A stretch of DNA of 64,000 bases from the NCBI GenBank assembly GCA_034440575.1, contig JAOTOL010001149.1:227001-291000 (forward strand). The letters are read 5' to 3'. Position 1 is the stretch's first letter, and every line of letters begins with the position of its first letter. The translations under genes were made by a program, and so were the position numbers. Below the pieces are notes generated by a model. That model was not told the DNA's origin, made no database searches, and saw nothing but the letters and a program-made list of their open reading frames with translations. Shown here in pieces: positions 47,117 to 58,279 of this stretch. The DNA comes from Imbricaverruca yamaguchii. Taxonomy: Eukaryota > Arthropoda > Thecostraca > Neoverrucidae.

Positions 47117-47267
47117 AGAGGACCTGCAAAGTGACGCTGGCCGTCTGAACGTCGCCAGCCCAGTTGTCGGCGACACACTCGAATACGCCCGAGTCCGAGC
47201 GAGTGACGCCATCCAGCAGCAGTATTCCTCCCTCCTGCAGGTCCACCATTGTGCCGCCAGCCCGAAC
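47117..47267 (-). CDS. Ig/FN3 adhesion gene, exon for second half of Ig2
   Basis: The minus-strand exon follows acceptor TGGCTTCAG and ends at CTCT/GTGAGT. It has 151 bases: 50 codons plus one base. It begins VRAGGTMVDLQEGGILLLDG and carries D-S-G-V-F-E-C-V-A-D-N, the D-x-G-x-Y-x-C signature with Phe for Tyr, ending in TASVTLQVL. It joins in phase 0 to WRKK of the exon at 53240 and in phase 1 to the Ig3 exon at 32031. Its 3' end is the source of the 80-base tandem copies that follow. Confidence 0.9.
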
Positions 47268-50200
47268 CTGAAGCCAGGTCAAGTCAGGTCAGATCAGGGA
47301 CTCTCCCTCCTGCAGCTCCACCAATGTGCCGTCGCGCCGAACATGAGGCCAGGTCAAGTTAGGTCAGACCAGCGATTCTCCCTCAAGCAGCACCACAACA
47401 GGAAAAGACAAATGACACCTCAGGTGACAGTCAAGCAAAGGAAGTAATAGAACACCAGGATTCGTTACCTGTCACGTGGACCCATGCCGAATGAAAGTGA
47501 ACGAAAGGTCGTAATGGACTACGAAGCCAATTTCACCTACCCTGTAAGCCAGATTGAGCGCAAGGTCGGATTCTGCACTGGACTTGATGGTAATGCTCCA
47601 GGTCGAGTGAGGATAGGGCCCCAAAGGAAGTTGCCGGTAAATATTATGGTCGTGATGGTCCTACCCCCCCCCCCCCCCTGGAAGCTAAGCCAGTGTTCTG
47701 CAATAGCCTGGCCATGATTGACGGACGTTTTAGCGAGAAAGTGTGTCAAGGCCAGCTCAGCTTTGTTTGTACCACCTTGTTTCCCGACGGAGACTGCTCT
47801 GCGACCTTCCCTGAAATTACCGTCTTGCTCTCGCTCTCTCTCCCCCCTCTCTCTCACTCCAGCTGGTCAGGTGGAAAAATTATGTGCATAATTGTGGACT
47901 TGGGGACATCATGGAATGCGCAGTCGGCGTCACTGATCACTAAGTTGTGAAAACTCCTACAGACATCTGTCTGGGTGTTTTTTTGTGCATGGCTTTCGTT
48001 GGTGTTTCATTAATCACGCGATTAACACTGGAAATGAATGGGAAACAAGTTTGAGGGCCAGTCTCAGGTGCATACATAGTCCCTACTCTACATAATTTGC
48101 TGCAATGAATGCATAACAGTAGTTTTATTCTGCTCAATGTAGCACAAGTCAGTGAAAAAGCAGAGCTCATTTATTCAAATTGAACTGGAAAAAGTTTGCT
48201 TCAACTTCTGCAAACTACAGTATTCGATCGATATTGCATTATCTGGCTGCATGGAAGCTCCCAGTCTCGGTAGTGTTCTGATATGCGCACCAGGGATATT
48301 TTCTGAGAGTGATGCGGCCTTCGAAGCGATGCGAAGTGAAAGCGCACGGCGACGTACATCAGCCAGCTCGGTTTGTGTTGCTGGAGCACGAAAATTACCG
48401 CAAACGATCACAAATTCTTCGATTAAGTTACCGAGCCTCTGTGGCGCATGGAATACACTGCATTGGTATGATGATGATATCCAGCGTGTGAGTTTTCCAT
48501 GTAAGTTACACGAGACCGCGAGCGATGGTCCGCCAAGCCACCAGTCAAGTGGAATTGGACCAATTCCATCCCGCAACAATGGGTTGGTCACGCTATTATC
48601 CATGTAGATGGCGGAGGTTAAGGGCGCATTAACTCGGTGACAAAGAGCACACGAGCATTGAGTTGATGACGGAACACCTGTGGCTTCCAGTTAAAGATTC
48701 GAGGCTTTGATTTGCTAAATCGTAGACGAATATGAGCGGATGAAGTTGATTGTGCATCATATAAGCGGCCAATGGACAATACGTTTATGTCCGACTTGCA
48801 GTATTTCATCAGCGGTATCTGGATCATGTAACACAGTTTCTAAAAATGTACTATTTTAACGTCTGTAAAAATGTATACTGTATAATGTAAAAATGTATAA
48901 TGTCTGTAACTGTGGGTGCTGTGATCCCGTAAGTCAGCCGACCTACCGTGCCCCGTATATGTCTTTCCCAGTACTTTTTCGTCCGGCGCCGGCAACGCGG
49001 TCGCCGGCCGTCGCCGGAGCCGAATCAGCGTTTTACGGGCCGATGCCCGGCAACCGTGGCGTGCGCTTTGGTCTCCCGGTCGCAGCTCACCCAGCGAACC
49101 ACCACCGCTAGTCAGAGCTCTCCGAACTGTCTAGCGGTGCGAGTCTTTCGCGGTCGGCCGGATGTGTAAATTGAATATCTGTCTTTCGGCCTCTAAATTC
49201 AGAACGTGGAACATTTGCTGTCGGCGATCTCATCGAATCATTATTTCAACGTCCTGCACAATACATTACGTGCAGTGTCATTGAACTTTCTGGAGTTGTC
49301 GCAATGCGCGGTCCGTCTGGACTTCGTCACGAGCGTACGAGATGAGACCTTTCTACAATCATAGGAAGTAGCCATCCCCAGGGACCCTACTTTAATTACG
49401 GACGACATGTATTCCATGAACAGCTAATTAGCCAGCAATCCGCTGGCAGTTTATCAGCGCGGCAACACACGCTCATTTACCTCATCACCCGATAACAGGG
49501 GACCAAGTGAGGTGGGACAATGGGGGCCAAATAATGATCACAGCCAGTAATCGTCCGTCTGATAGTCGAAGGGTTGCGAATTCGAGCGCACTCGTGATGC
49601 TAAGCCGTCCGGAAGACGCCCTCGCGCTCACGGAAATTTCGCTAGGTTTCCTCCCTTCGTGCCGCGTCTCTGCACAGGCACACGTGTTACGCAATGTCAC
49701 CTCTGTACGCAATGCTGCCCTTGCTGTATGCCCCAAGACGATTACTGGTGCGTCAGGCTGATTTGGCCAAGAGCTTTGTCATGATCGATTATTGGCTGTC
49801 ATACAGCCAGCCATGCTTCCCACTTGTCCGTGGCGATGGTCGCTTGATAAACGGCGGATCAGGCGGCCAACAGCCGAGCAAGGCATTGCGACCCAGGCGT
49901 GGGCTCGAGTGGATGGTGATGACGGTGGATTGGGAGCGACGCCTGTCAATTGTCGCAGGTGCAGCAATGACGTGGTTTTTAAAATATGCGGTCGACTTCT
50001 CTAGTTAGGTCAGATCGATTGGTCGGGTGGTTTACCGCGTGATAAAATGGTCGTGGAGACTCGGAATGTTTCTCGCTAATGACCACTGATATTAAATCAG
50101 TCACAGTGACTCGAGGGATAAGGTTGATGCAGGCACCCACAGTGGTTCAACAGTGATACTATTGCAGGATATAATAGGGACTCCACGCCCGTGCGACACT

Positions 50201-51000
50201 TCCTTCCGCGATGTTGAAGCTAGAAACGATGAGGGTGCTGTCATCCATAACTACGGAGAGCAGTGTTTAGGCGGCACAGAAGACGGTCGAATCACTCTTT
50301 AGCTATCAGTCAGTCCATGTCGTGTGGGTGTTTTGTCAGTGAGCTGACATTCCCGTGGGCGACTTAGGGTCGATGAAAGCGCCGCTGTCGAGGGCTGCCA
50401 CCGGTGCGCCGCATTTGACGAAGTGTCAGTCAGCAGGGTGCTGCGAGAGGCATCCTCTGAATGTTCGTCCCTTGCAATCAGCTCACCATCTGTGACATAA
50501 AGTGGCTACCCTTACAGTCAACCCACCATCTATTGCATGCAGTGGCTACCCTTGTTGTCAGCTTACCATCTGTGGCATGCAGCAGCCACCTTTACAATCA
50601 GCCTACCAGCTGTGGTACACCGTGGCTGAACTTGGTAAACAGCTAACTTCACTGATCATCGCTTTGCTTTCTATTTTGTTTGCAAAGAACGATTCATACC
50701 GAGTTCTATGCGAACATCACTCGGCAGAAATAAAATGTACTTCAGTCGTGCAAGACCGCGTGAACATCATTAGCAAGCTGTGACATTGATTCCAAGTCAA
50801 CTTGCTGGAAACCGTATCGATCCTCATCATAAGGCTATACTATCCCGGGGCTTGTGCAGCCTAGTTAGCAATCTGTCCGCACGCAGCTCGTCATCGCTCA
50901 CTGCCAGGAAATGCGGGCAGGTGACAAAACCGATCAAGCGGGCACCAAACAATGTCACCTGGCACTATGGCCAATCCTCATCGGCAACAATCAAATAATA
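47268..51000. other. Intron sequence, mostly unassigned
   Basis: The second Ig2 exon's acceptor region (47268-47400) contains a diverged partial copy of the exon start (CCCTCCTGCAGCTCCACCA at about 47308), another sign of local duplication. At 48175-48603 a 142-codon minus-strand frame and an antiparallel 151-codon plus frame overlap; neither shows a domain. GC-rich patches at 48960-49170 and 49500-50000 have no splice-flanked Ig or FN3 sequence. Confidence 0.4.
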
Positions 51001-51044
51001 CTACTTGGTGACGTTGCCTGACCATCTGTCTGATGGAGGGTCTG

Positions 51045-51480
51045 ATGCAATGGCTGGTGGACTGATCGACTCTCTAACGGAGTGTCTGGTGTAAGCTTGT
51101 TGAGCTGACTGCCTAACGGAGTGTCTGATGTAAGCCTGATGAGCTGACTGCCTGACGGAGTGTCTGGTGTAAGCCTGATGAGCTGACTGCCTAACGGAGT
51201 GTCTGGTGTAAGCCTGATGAGCTGACTGCCTAACGGAGTGTCTGGTGTAAGCCTGATGAGCTGACTGCCTAACGGAGTGTCTGGTGTAAGCCTGATGAGA
51301 TGACTGCCTAACCGAGTGTCTGGTGTAAGCCTGATGAGCTGACTGCCTGACGGAGTGTCTGGCGTAATGACTGATAAGCTGACGGTCTAGCGGTGTGTCT
51401 GATGTAAGCCTGATGAGCTGACTGCCTAATGGAGTGTCTGGCGTAATGACGGAGTGTCTGGTACAACGGCTAGCAGACTG
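51045..51480. repeat. 39-bp minisatellite
   Basis: About ten units of 39 bases with GTAAGCCTGATGAGCTGACT and GCCTAACGGAGTGTCTGGT. Since 39 is a multiple of 3, the minus strand stays open for 263 codons (51001-51792) with a 13-residue period (RQSAHQAYTRHSV). The rest of that frame is low complexity and has no signal or domain, so I call it a repeat, not a gene. Confidence 0.9.
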
Positions 51481-53239
51481 ACGAACTTTCGAAGTCTGAT
51501 GAACGTCTGATGGACCGTCTGTCTGGCGGAGTTTGATGCTACTGCTGACGGACTGACTGATGACCAAACGTCTTGGCTGAATTGGTATTACTGACCGTTG
51601 TTTGCTCGACAAAGTGAGTATGGCGAGGTGATTTAGGTTGACAGAATAACTGAGAAAAAAAAAAACTAACCGACTGACGCTGGATGAAGTACTTGAACAG
51701 TCAGGTGGGAAGATCAACAGGGTGGCTGACACAGTGGGTGGTAAAGTGACTGGAAAAGTGACTGCTATAGTGACTGACACAGCTGGCGACAAATTAGGGA
51801 AGGAGTCTCAGAGCAGCGGGCCGGCTGGCTGCTCCTGTCGGGCCGTCATGTCACCAACGAATTAGTAGCCGGTGACGTGGGCGGATGTGACCTTTCAACC
51901 GGGCGGCCGCGGTCGGGGTCAGGACGACATGGGAACCGTGCATAATGCATGCGCCGTGTCAAGGCGGACGAGCCTTGACCGGGCATCAGTGTCGGACCGC
52001 TGGTGAGCAGGTTAAGCGGACTGGAAGTGCGCCGGTGGTATGTATGATGAGCCGTCTTCGTGACACCGGCACCGCCCCCCCCCCCTCCGTGGGCCTTACC
52101 GGCTGCAGCGCCACTCGCCGCGGGAAGCAAGGGGGGACATTGTATCACTCACGCATACTGTTCATGAGCCGTCGAAAGAAAAACGCCGAGGTGGTCAGTA
52201 CGACACCATGAATTACTGGTTAAGGTTATATATATTTTTCTTCTTCTTCTTTTCTTTTCTAATGTCAACCCCTGTTTCGTATGCAGTAGCCTATCCTATT
52301 TGGCTACACGCACTGTTACAGGCTGATATTATGTATGAAATATTGACACATACTTGTAGTATGCATGACTGAAATGCTCGTTTCGTGAAGAACGTCCTCG
52401 TGTTCATGGTGAAATGGTGGCATATCTCACTCGCGTAGCACTCCCAAGAGGGGAGGTCTACATGCTTTAGCGATGCATGTGCGGGCACAACTTAGAAATG
52501 TGATCTTCAGCCACTATGGTGCATCCCCAACTTACCCTCCCATGTTCAAATGCCATTTTTGGCAATGCGAATGAAATACAAAATTAAATGGTTAAAAACA
52601 GCAGGTGGCTATGAAATATTCAAATTTGGCTTCAAGATAACAAATTCAATCACACGTTGCTTCAATTGTCAAGGTGTACATACTCACCAACACTGAACAA
52701 GAAACACATATTTCAAGAACTGCGGTTCGCGCTGCTGTTGTACAGCCGCATTACACAAATATATCGTTCCACCACTGTGCACTGCACGGCCAAGATCTCC
52801 GCAAATGCTGAATGTTCGCTAGAATTTGCTGCACTGTAGCAATTGACGAAGTAAGTATAAGCTACCAAATGCCGCTGCCAAGTGCAGTGTCAAAAGGGAT
52901 GGACCGTTCCTGTGACATATCCATAAATTAGATGCACAGCGGTAGTGACCAATGGATGAACAATAGCATCAGATTAGTGATCACTATGCAATTCAACGTG
53001 CTTCCCCAAAGAAACCTATAAAATTTGCGTGAGGGGGATAAACAGCTAAATTAGGAAAATTATAAGCATGCCCTCCAACTTCCAATGGCTACACCCATGC
53101 TCTTTCCCTGGGAAAGAGCATGGATGGCGGTGGGAAATTTTTCCACCGCGTGCTTTTGCTCCGCGAGTATCCCAGCGCAACTGGTTTTCCCGCCAGCTGT
53201 GTGTATCGTCCGAGTTGTTCGGCCGGCGCCACCGCCCAC
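51481..53239. other. Unassigned intron sequence
   Basis: A GC-rich patch at 51850-52140 and an AT-rich stretch at 52200-53050. No domain or repeat family recognised apart from a short pyrimidine run near 52226-52260. Confidence 0.35.
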
Positions 53240-53361
53240 CTTTTTCCGCCACCTGACACGAGGCGCGGGGTTGCCGGTGGCGTGACACTCGATGGTGACG
53301 TTCTGCCGCTGTTCGGCGATCACCAGGCCGGTCTCGGGGACCGTCCGCAGCGTCGGTCCAT
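53240..53361 (-). CDS. Ig/FN3 adhesion gene, exon for first half of Ig2
   Basis: The minus-strand exon follows acceptor CTGCTGTGACAG and ends at AAAAAG/GTGGGC. It has 122 bases: two completing a codon, then 40 codons. It reads GPTLRTVPETG, then NVTIECHATGNPAPRVRWRKK, the A-to-C strands of an I-set Ig domain with the first cysteine, the GNPxPxVxW motif and an N-V-T glycosylation sequon. Incoming phase 1 fits the donor at 56877 and outgoing phase 0 fits the acceptor at 47267. Confidence 0.9.
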
Positions 53362-53514
53362 CTGTCACAGCAGAGCGGCAGCTGCGTCACCACAGCCGTC
53401 ACAAGGCGGCAAATCCGCCCCGATACTGCTCAGAACCTGGGTCACACAAACTGCCATAATACTGCAGCTGTGTCCACGCAGTACCGCTATGGTGGCGCTG
53501 CGTGGTGACACATC

Positions 53515-55345
53515 TGCGGTGTGGTGGCAGGTGTGGTGACAGGTGTGGTGACAGGTGTGGTGACAGGTGTGGTGGCAGGTGTAGTGACAGGTGTAGTGAC
53601 AGGTGTAGTGACAGGTGTGGTGACAGGTGTGGTGACAGGTGTGGTGACAGGTGTGGTGACACAGATCAGGTGTGGTGACACGGCATAGTGACACAGCTCA
53701 GGTGTGGTGATACGGTATAGTGACGCAGCTCAGGTGTGGTGACACGGTATAGTGACACAGCTCAGGTGTGGTGATATGGTATAGTGACACAGATTAGGTG
53801 TGTTGACACGGCATAGTGACACAGATCAGGTGTGGTGACACGGCATAGTGACACAGTTTAGGTGTGGTGACACGGTATAGTGACACAGCGCAGGTGTGGT
53901 GACACGGTATAGTGACACAGATCAGATGTAGTGATACGGCATAGTGACACAGATTAGGTGTGGTGACACGGTATAATGACACAGCTCAGGTGTGATGACA
54001 CGGTGTAGTGACACAGCTCAGGTGTGATGATACGGTGTAGTGACACAGATCAGGTGTGGTGCCAAGGTATAGTGACACATATCAGGTGTGATGACACGGT
54101 ATAGTGACACAGATCAGGTGTGGTGACACGGTATAATGACACAGCGCAGGTGTGATGACACAGATCAGGTGTGGTGATACGGTATAATGACACAGCTCAG
54201 GTGTGATGATACGGTATAGTGACACAGATCAGGTGTGGTGACACGGTATAGTGACACAGATCAGGTGTGGTGACACGGTATAGTGACACAGATCAGGTGT
54301 GGTGACACGGTATAATGACACAGCGCAGGTGTGATGACACAGATCAGGTGTGGTGATAGGTATAATGACACAGCTCATTGGTGATTAGTGAAAGATCAGG
54401 TGTGGTGATACGGTATAGTGACACAGCTCAGGTGTGATGATACGGTATAGTGACACAGATCAGGTGTGGTGACACGGTATAGTGACACAGATCAGGTGTG
54501 GTGACACGGTATAGTGACACAGATCAGGTGTGGTGACACGGTAAGTGACATAACTCGGGGTGACACGGTATAGTTCTGGGTGGTGACACGGTATAGTGAC
54601 ACATATCAGGTGTGGTGACACGGTATAGTGACACAGATCAGGTGTGGTGGTTGTGACACGGTATAGTGACACAGATCAGGTGTGATGATACGGTATAGCG
54701 ACACAGATCAGGTGTGGTGACACGGTATAGTGACACAGATCAGGTGTGGTGATACGTATAATGATAGGTGTGATGATACGGTATAGTGACACAGATCAGG
54801 TGTGGTGACACGGTATAGTGACACAGATCAGGTGTGGGGACAAGGGTAGTGACACAGATCAGGTGTGGTGACACGGTATAGTGATGCAGCTCGGGGTGGT
54901 GACACGGTATAGTGACACAATCAGGTGTGGTGACACGGTATAGTGACACAATCAGGTGTGGTGAAGGTATAGGAGTCAGGTGTGGTGACACGGTAAGGTG
55001 ACGGTTAAAGAGGTGTGGTGACACAGCAGGTGTGTGATAATGACACAGTCAGGTGTGGTGATACGGTATAGTGACACAGATCAGGTGTGGTGACACGGTA
55101 ATGAAAAGGGTGGGAAGTATAGTGACACAGATCAGGTGTGGTGACACGGTATAGTGACACAGATCAGGTGTGGTGACTCGGTATAGTGACACAGATCAGG
55201 TGTGGTGACACGGTATAGTGACATAACTCCGGCGTGGTGACACGGTATAGTGATGCAGCTCGGGGTGGTGACACGGTATAGTGACACATATCAGGTGTGG
55301 TGACACGGTATAGTGATGCAGCTCGGGGTGGTGACAGAAAGTTGT
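53515..55345. repeat. 1.8-kb minisatellite, 32-bp unit
   Basis: More than 50 units built on GGTGTGGTGACACGGTATAG followed by TGACACAGATCA, after a starter block of ten GTGGTGACAGGT twelve-mers (53515-53655). Units vary in the ATCA/CTCA/CGCA linker, in TGTGGTG against TGTGATG, and in length. Between 54540 and 55110 several units are irregularly shortened, which may be real decay or assembly noise. The minus-strand frames rich in [18 protein letters not shown] are artefacts. The array lies upstream of the Ig2 exon in the 3.5-kb intron. Confidence 0.95.
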
Positions 55346-55746
55346 GTGAGTGCTGTCAGTTGATTTTCCGATGACGCTATATAATTATATACAAGTTCCA
55401 ATTATCATACGGTTTCCAATGGACGGAACATGACGGATACGGACACATTAGTTCAACTAATTTTAAGTAAATCCTTAGTTTGCAGATATCGGCACTAGAT
55501 TCTATGCACTTGCATGCGTATTGCTCACATTCACATCATGTGGATGGATTATATTAATGCATGCATTCTTCTATTTTAGTTTTCGTTAGATTTTCGTTTC
55601 AACGCCGAAGTTAAGAGAGTCAATCCGTTATACAATCCGTATCAGTTCATCTTCACAAAATGATATGCGATCTGATCCGTATCAATCACATATCCGTATG
55701 GTTATCTGATTGATACGGTGTGGTGACAGATGGTGCTCAGAATCCA

Positions 55747-56394
55747 TTACTCCGCACATGCTGCCACAAAGTGCAACTTGTCGCTAATCAACAAATGGTG
55801 CTCAGGATCCATTGCCGTAAAGCCAGGCGTGAATACTAAATCATCTTCAAATATTCCCTCATGATGAATGAGTTCATCCATGTTTTGTAGTAAATGTCCG
55901 TTATGTGTTTTAGGCGACATGATATTTAGGCGACACGGCATGATGACGCAGCTACAACATTCTGATGAGAACAATGAAAGAACAAAATCATCAAACATGG
56001 TTCCATGGTGTGAGACATGGGATGCGGTGCGGAACCCATGTGGTAAGTATATGTAGCGTGCAAATACACAACAATGCCAGAATGCGTGGTTGGATGGGCG
56101 GGGGAGGGCTCGGCATCGGAAACACAGGAAAATACTGCGTAACCACAACACTCCAGCTACACCACCGCCTTCCCACATGGCACGTCTGCTTTGATATGCT
56201 ATCGCATATGCTACCACAAAGGGTAACGTGTCACCCAGCAGCAACTGGTGCTCAGGATCAATTGCCGCACATGATGCCACAAAGGGCAACGTGTCGCTAA
56301 TCAACAGATGACGCTCAGGATTAATTGCCGCCCAACCATGCGTGACTAATATATCATGTTCAAATATTCCCTCTTGATGAATGAGCTCATTCAT
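55747..56394 (-). other. 216-codon open frame with internal duplication, function unknown
   Basis: This minus-strand frame contains two copies of a 45-residue segment: M-N-E-L-I-H-Q-E-G-I-F-E near the start and MDELIHHEGIFEDD near the end, each followed by (A)xxPExxLLISDxLxFVAxCA. A third partial copy (IDPEHQLLLGDTLPFVV) lies directly behind the first. Copies are about 85% identical in DNA, and changes fall at all codon positions with no visible bias to silent sites. I do not recognise the protein. It may be chance openness of a duplicated intron sequence, or a fragment of an unknown mobile element. Confidence 0.3.
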
Positions 56395-56663
56395 GTTTTG
56401 TAGTAGATGTCTTCAGTTATTTGCGCACTTGGTGGTTTAAACAACCAGCTCGTTTGGCAAGCGAATCAGGGTTGCACCGTGGAATGTTCCACTGAGCGCG
56501 TATAGTCAGGTGATTCCCTCCATAGTAGGAATATCGGTACTCATTGTACCATGTCGGCACAGAAGAACAATGTGAACATATTGTTCTCGCTCAACTTCCA
56601 CGACACTATCAAACGCGCATATCTGCCCAAAATCACAACTACTTACGCTATACGGAGGCTTTC

Positions 56664-56876
56664 TCACGCTGCGCACGTCCAGCGTCTGTGTCTGCTCCAG
56701 GTCGCGGTCGGTAAGCACCACGGTGCAGATGTACTCACACTGCACGTCCAGCGTCTGTGTCTGCTCCAGGTCGCGGTCAGTGAGCACCATGGTGCAGGTG
56801 TACTCACACTGCACGTCCAGCGTCTGTGTCTGCTCCAGGTCGCGGTCGGTGATCACCACGGTGCAGATGTACTCAC
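56664..56876 (-). repeat. 69-bp in-frame tandem duplications of the Ig1 exon end with its splice donor
   Basis: Three more copies of the last 63 exon bases plus the donor follow the exon at a 69-base step: donor hexamers at 56871, 56802 and 56733, and a changed one (GTGAGA) near 56664. Each copy reads C-E-Y-x-C-T-x-V-x-x-D-R-D-L-E-Q-T-Q-T-L-D-V. 69 is a multiple of 3, so the frame stays open through all copies, and the second and third donors would keep the same phase as the first, adding 23 or 46 residues. Confidence 0.92.
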
Positions 56877-57101
56877 ACTGCACGTCCAGCGTCTGCGTCT
56901 GCTCCAGGTCGCGATCTGCGAGCGCCACGGAGCAGGTGTAGACGCCGGCGTCCGTGGAGCGCGTCCTGCTGATCTGCAGGTTGTAGCCGTCCACCAGTCG
57001 CAGGCGAGCCTGGTCGCGCAGCACTCTGTTGCCGGCCGTCAGCAGGATCTTGTCGCCGGGCCTGGTGACCGACGGCCGCTCCCACATCACGGTGAGGTTG
57101 C
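56877..57101 (-). CDS. Ig/FN3 adhesion gene, exon for second half of Ig1
   Basis: The minus-strand exon follows acceptor TGTGCTTGCAG and, with the first available donor, ends CAGT/GTGAGT. It is 225 bases: two completing a codon, 74 codons and one base over. It reads NLTVMWERP, then DKILLTAGNRVLRD, RLRLVDGYNLQI and D-A-G-V-Y-T-C-S-V, the C-to-G strands of a V/I-set Ig domain resembling Ig1 of klingon and wrapper. An N-L-T sequon opens the exon. The exon with the first cysteine, and the signal peptide, lie upstream and were not found between 57102 and 64000. Alternative donors 69 and 138 bases further on are in the same phase. Confidence 0.88.
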
Positions 57102-58279
57102 CTGCAAGCACAGTCTGCAATCAGATCACTGCCCGGTGCGCACCTGTCGCTGCTCTTCGCCCGCGACCAATCGGCGTAAGAGATTGGCGACGCTACATGA
57201 TTCAACGGTCGACGTGTCATAAAACAAGTAGCCAACACTGCTTGGTGGGGCAACACCCGAACAACCCGTGTGGTTGGTGTATTTACACTTGTATCAAACA
57301 CGCTTACCTAGGTGCAATGGTTATCCTAGTGCTGTCATGAATATATCAATACTATTTGAACAAGTCATCCCATGGTAAGACATCATGAGGAGGTAGCCAT
57401 CTTTGCTTGTCAGAGAAGTTCAGAAATATCAGGTAGTCGAATCCGGAAATTTCCACCAAACAAATTATGACGCTACTGAGTTGCACCGCACCTAGAGAGC
57501 AATTTCAACATGAGGATAATAGAAAATCGTTTTTATCAATGTATTATTTATTTATTTATTTCACAATTCCAGGTGCAGTGGCTATTTCGGTGGACTGGTC
57601 CAACGGCGTTGTCAGCGTGGCAAATCTAAATTAACTGCAAACAAATATTCGAGATTGACGCAACGATGCTATGCGTCAGCATCACTAAAAGGACAAAGAT
57701 GCAATTATCTTACTTCGGTTATGTTTATGTCATAGTCGGTTGCTGACATTCCTGCTTAGTCATGTTCACATTCCCTTGGCTACAACACAGCATCGCCTAT
57801 CATGTTCGTTGTAACGTCATTGAGCCACACTTCATTCTTCAAAGCCATCTATGCAAAGCACAGTGGTGAGCACCGCTGCGTCTGAAACTTCAACCGCGAA
57901 GGATAATGCATGTGAGGTGTGTTGTTTGTGCAGGGCTTCTGTTCATTTTGGGCTATTCGCTGCTTTTTAAGAAGTATTCTGAAGGTGTGGTAAGGTTGTA
58001 AGTTGCACTTTCTCCTGCACCTGCAGATTGCCAACTGAGTCCATAAGCCCAGGAGCACGAGTACAATGCAATGCTGATCCAAGTGATGCAATCCTGATAC
58101 AAGTGACAGCGTGTACATTTTGAAGGTGAGTAGCTTGATTAGAGCATAATTGGACAAACCATGATCATATCCAATATCCCAGAGCGGAATCCACGCTGAG
58201 AATTCCTCAAAAGTGTATGCCTATCAAGATGAGTCTGAAGATTTTCCTCGACAAGTTTTTCTAACACCTCACAAACTAG
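57102..58279. other. Unassigned sequence upstream of the Ig1 exon
   Basis: No Ig half-domain with a first cysteine and a phase-1 donor was found on the minus strand. A short TTATTTATTTATTTATTT run lies at about 57545. Otherwise nothing is recognised. Confidence 0.35.

Noticed and set aside
48152..48607. Overlapping 142- and 151-codon frames on opposite strands
   Set aside because: Neither shows a recognisable motif or splice context. Kept only as a note within the intron entry.
51001..51792. 263-codon minus-strand frame with 13-residue repeats as a secreted repeat protein
   Set aside because: The repeat is the 39-bp minisatellite. The remainder is low complexity with no signal peptide or anchor, and it lies within an intron of the Ig gene.
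56551..57222. 223-codon plus-strand frame over the Ig1 exon
   Set aside because: Antisense shadow of the Ig1 exon and its 69-bp copies; the minus strand has the Ig motifs and splice signals.
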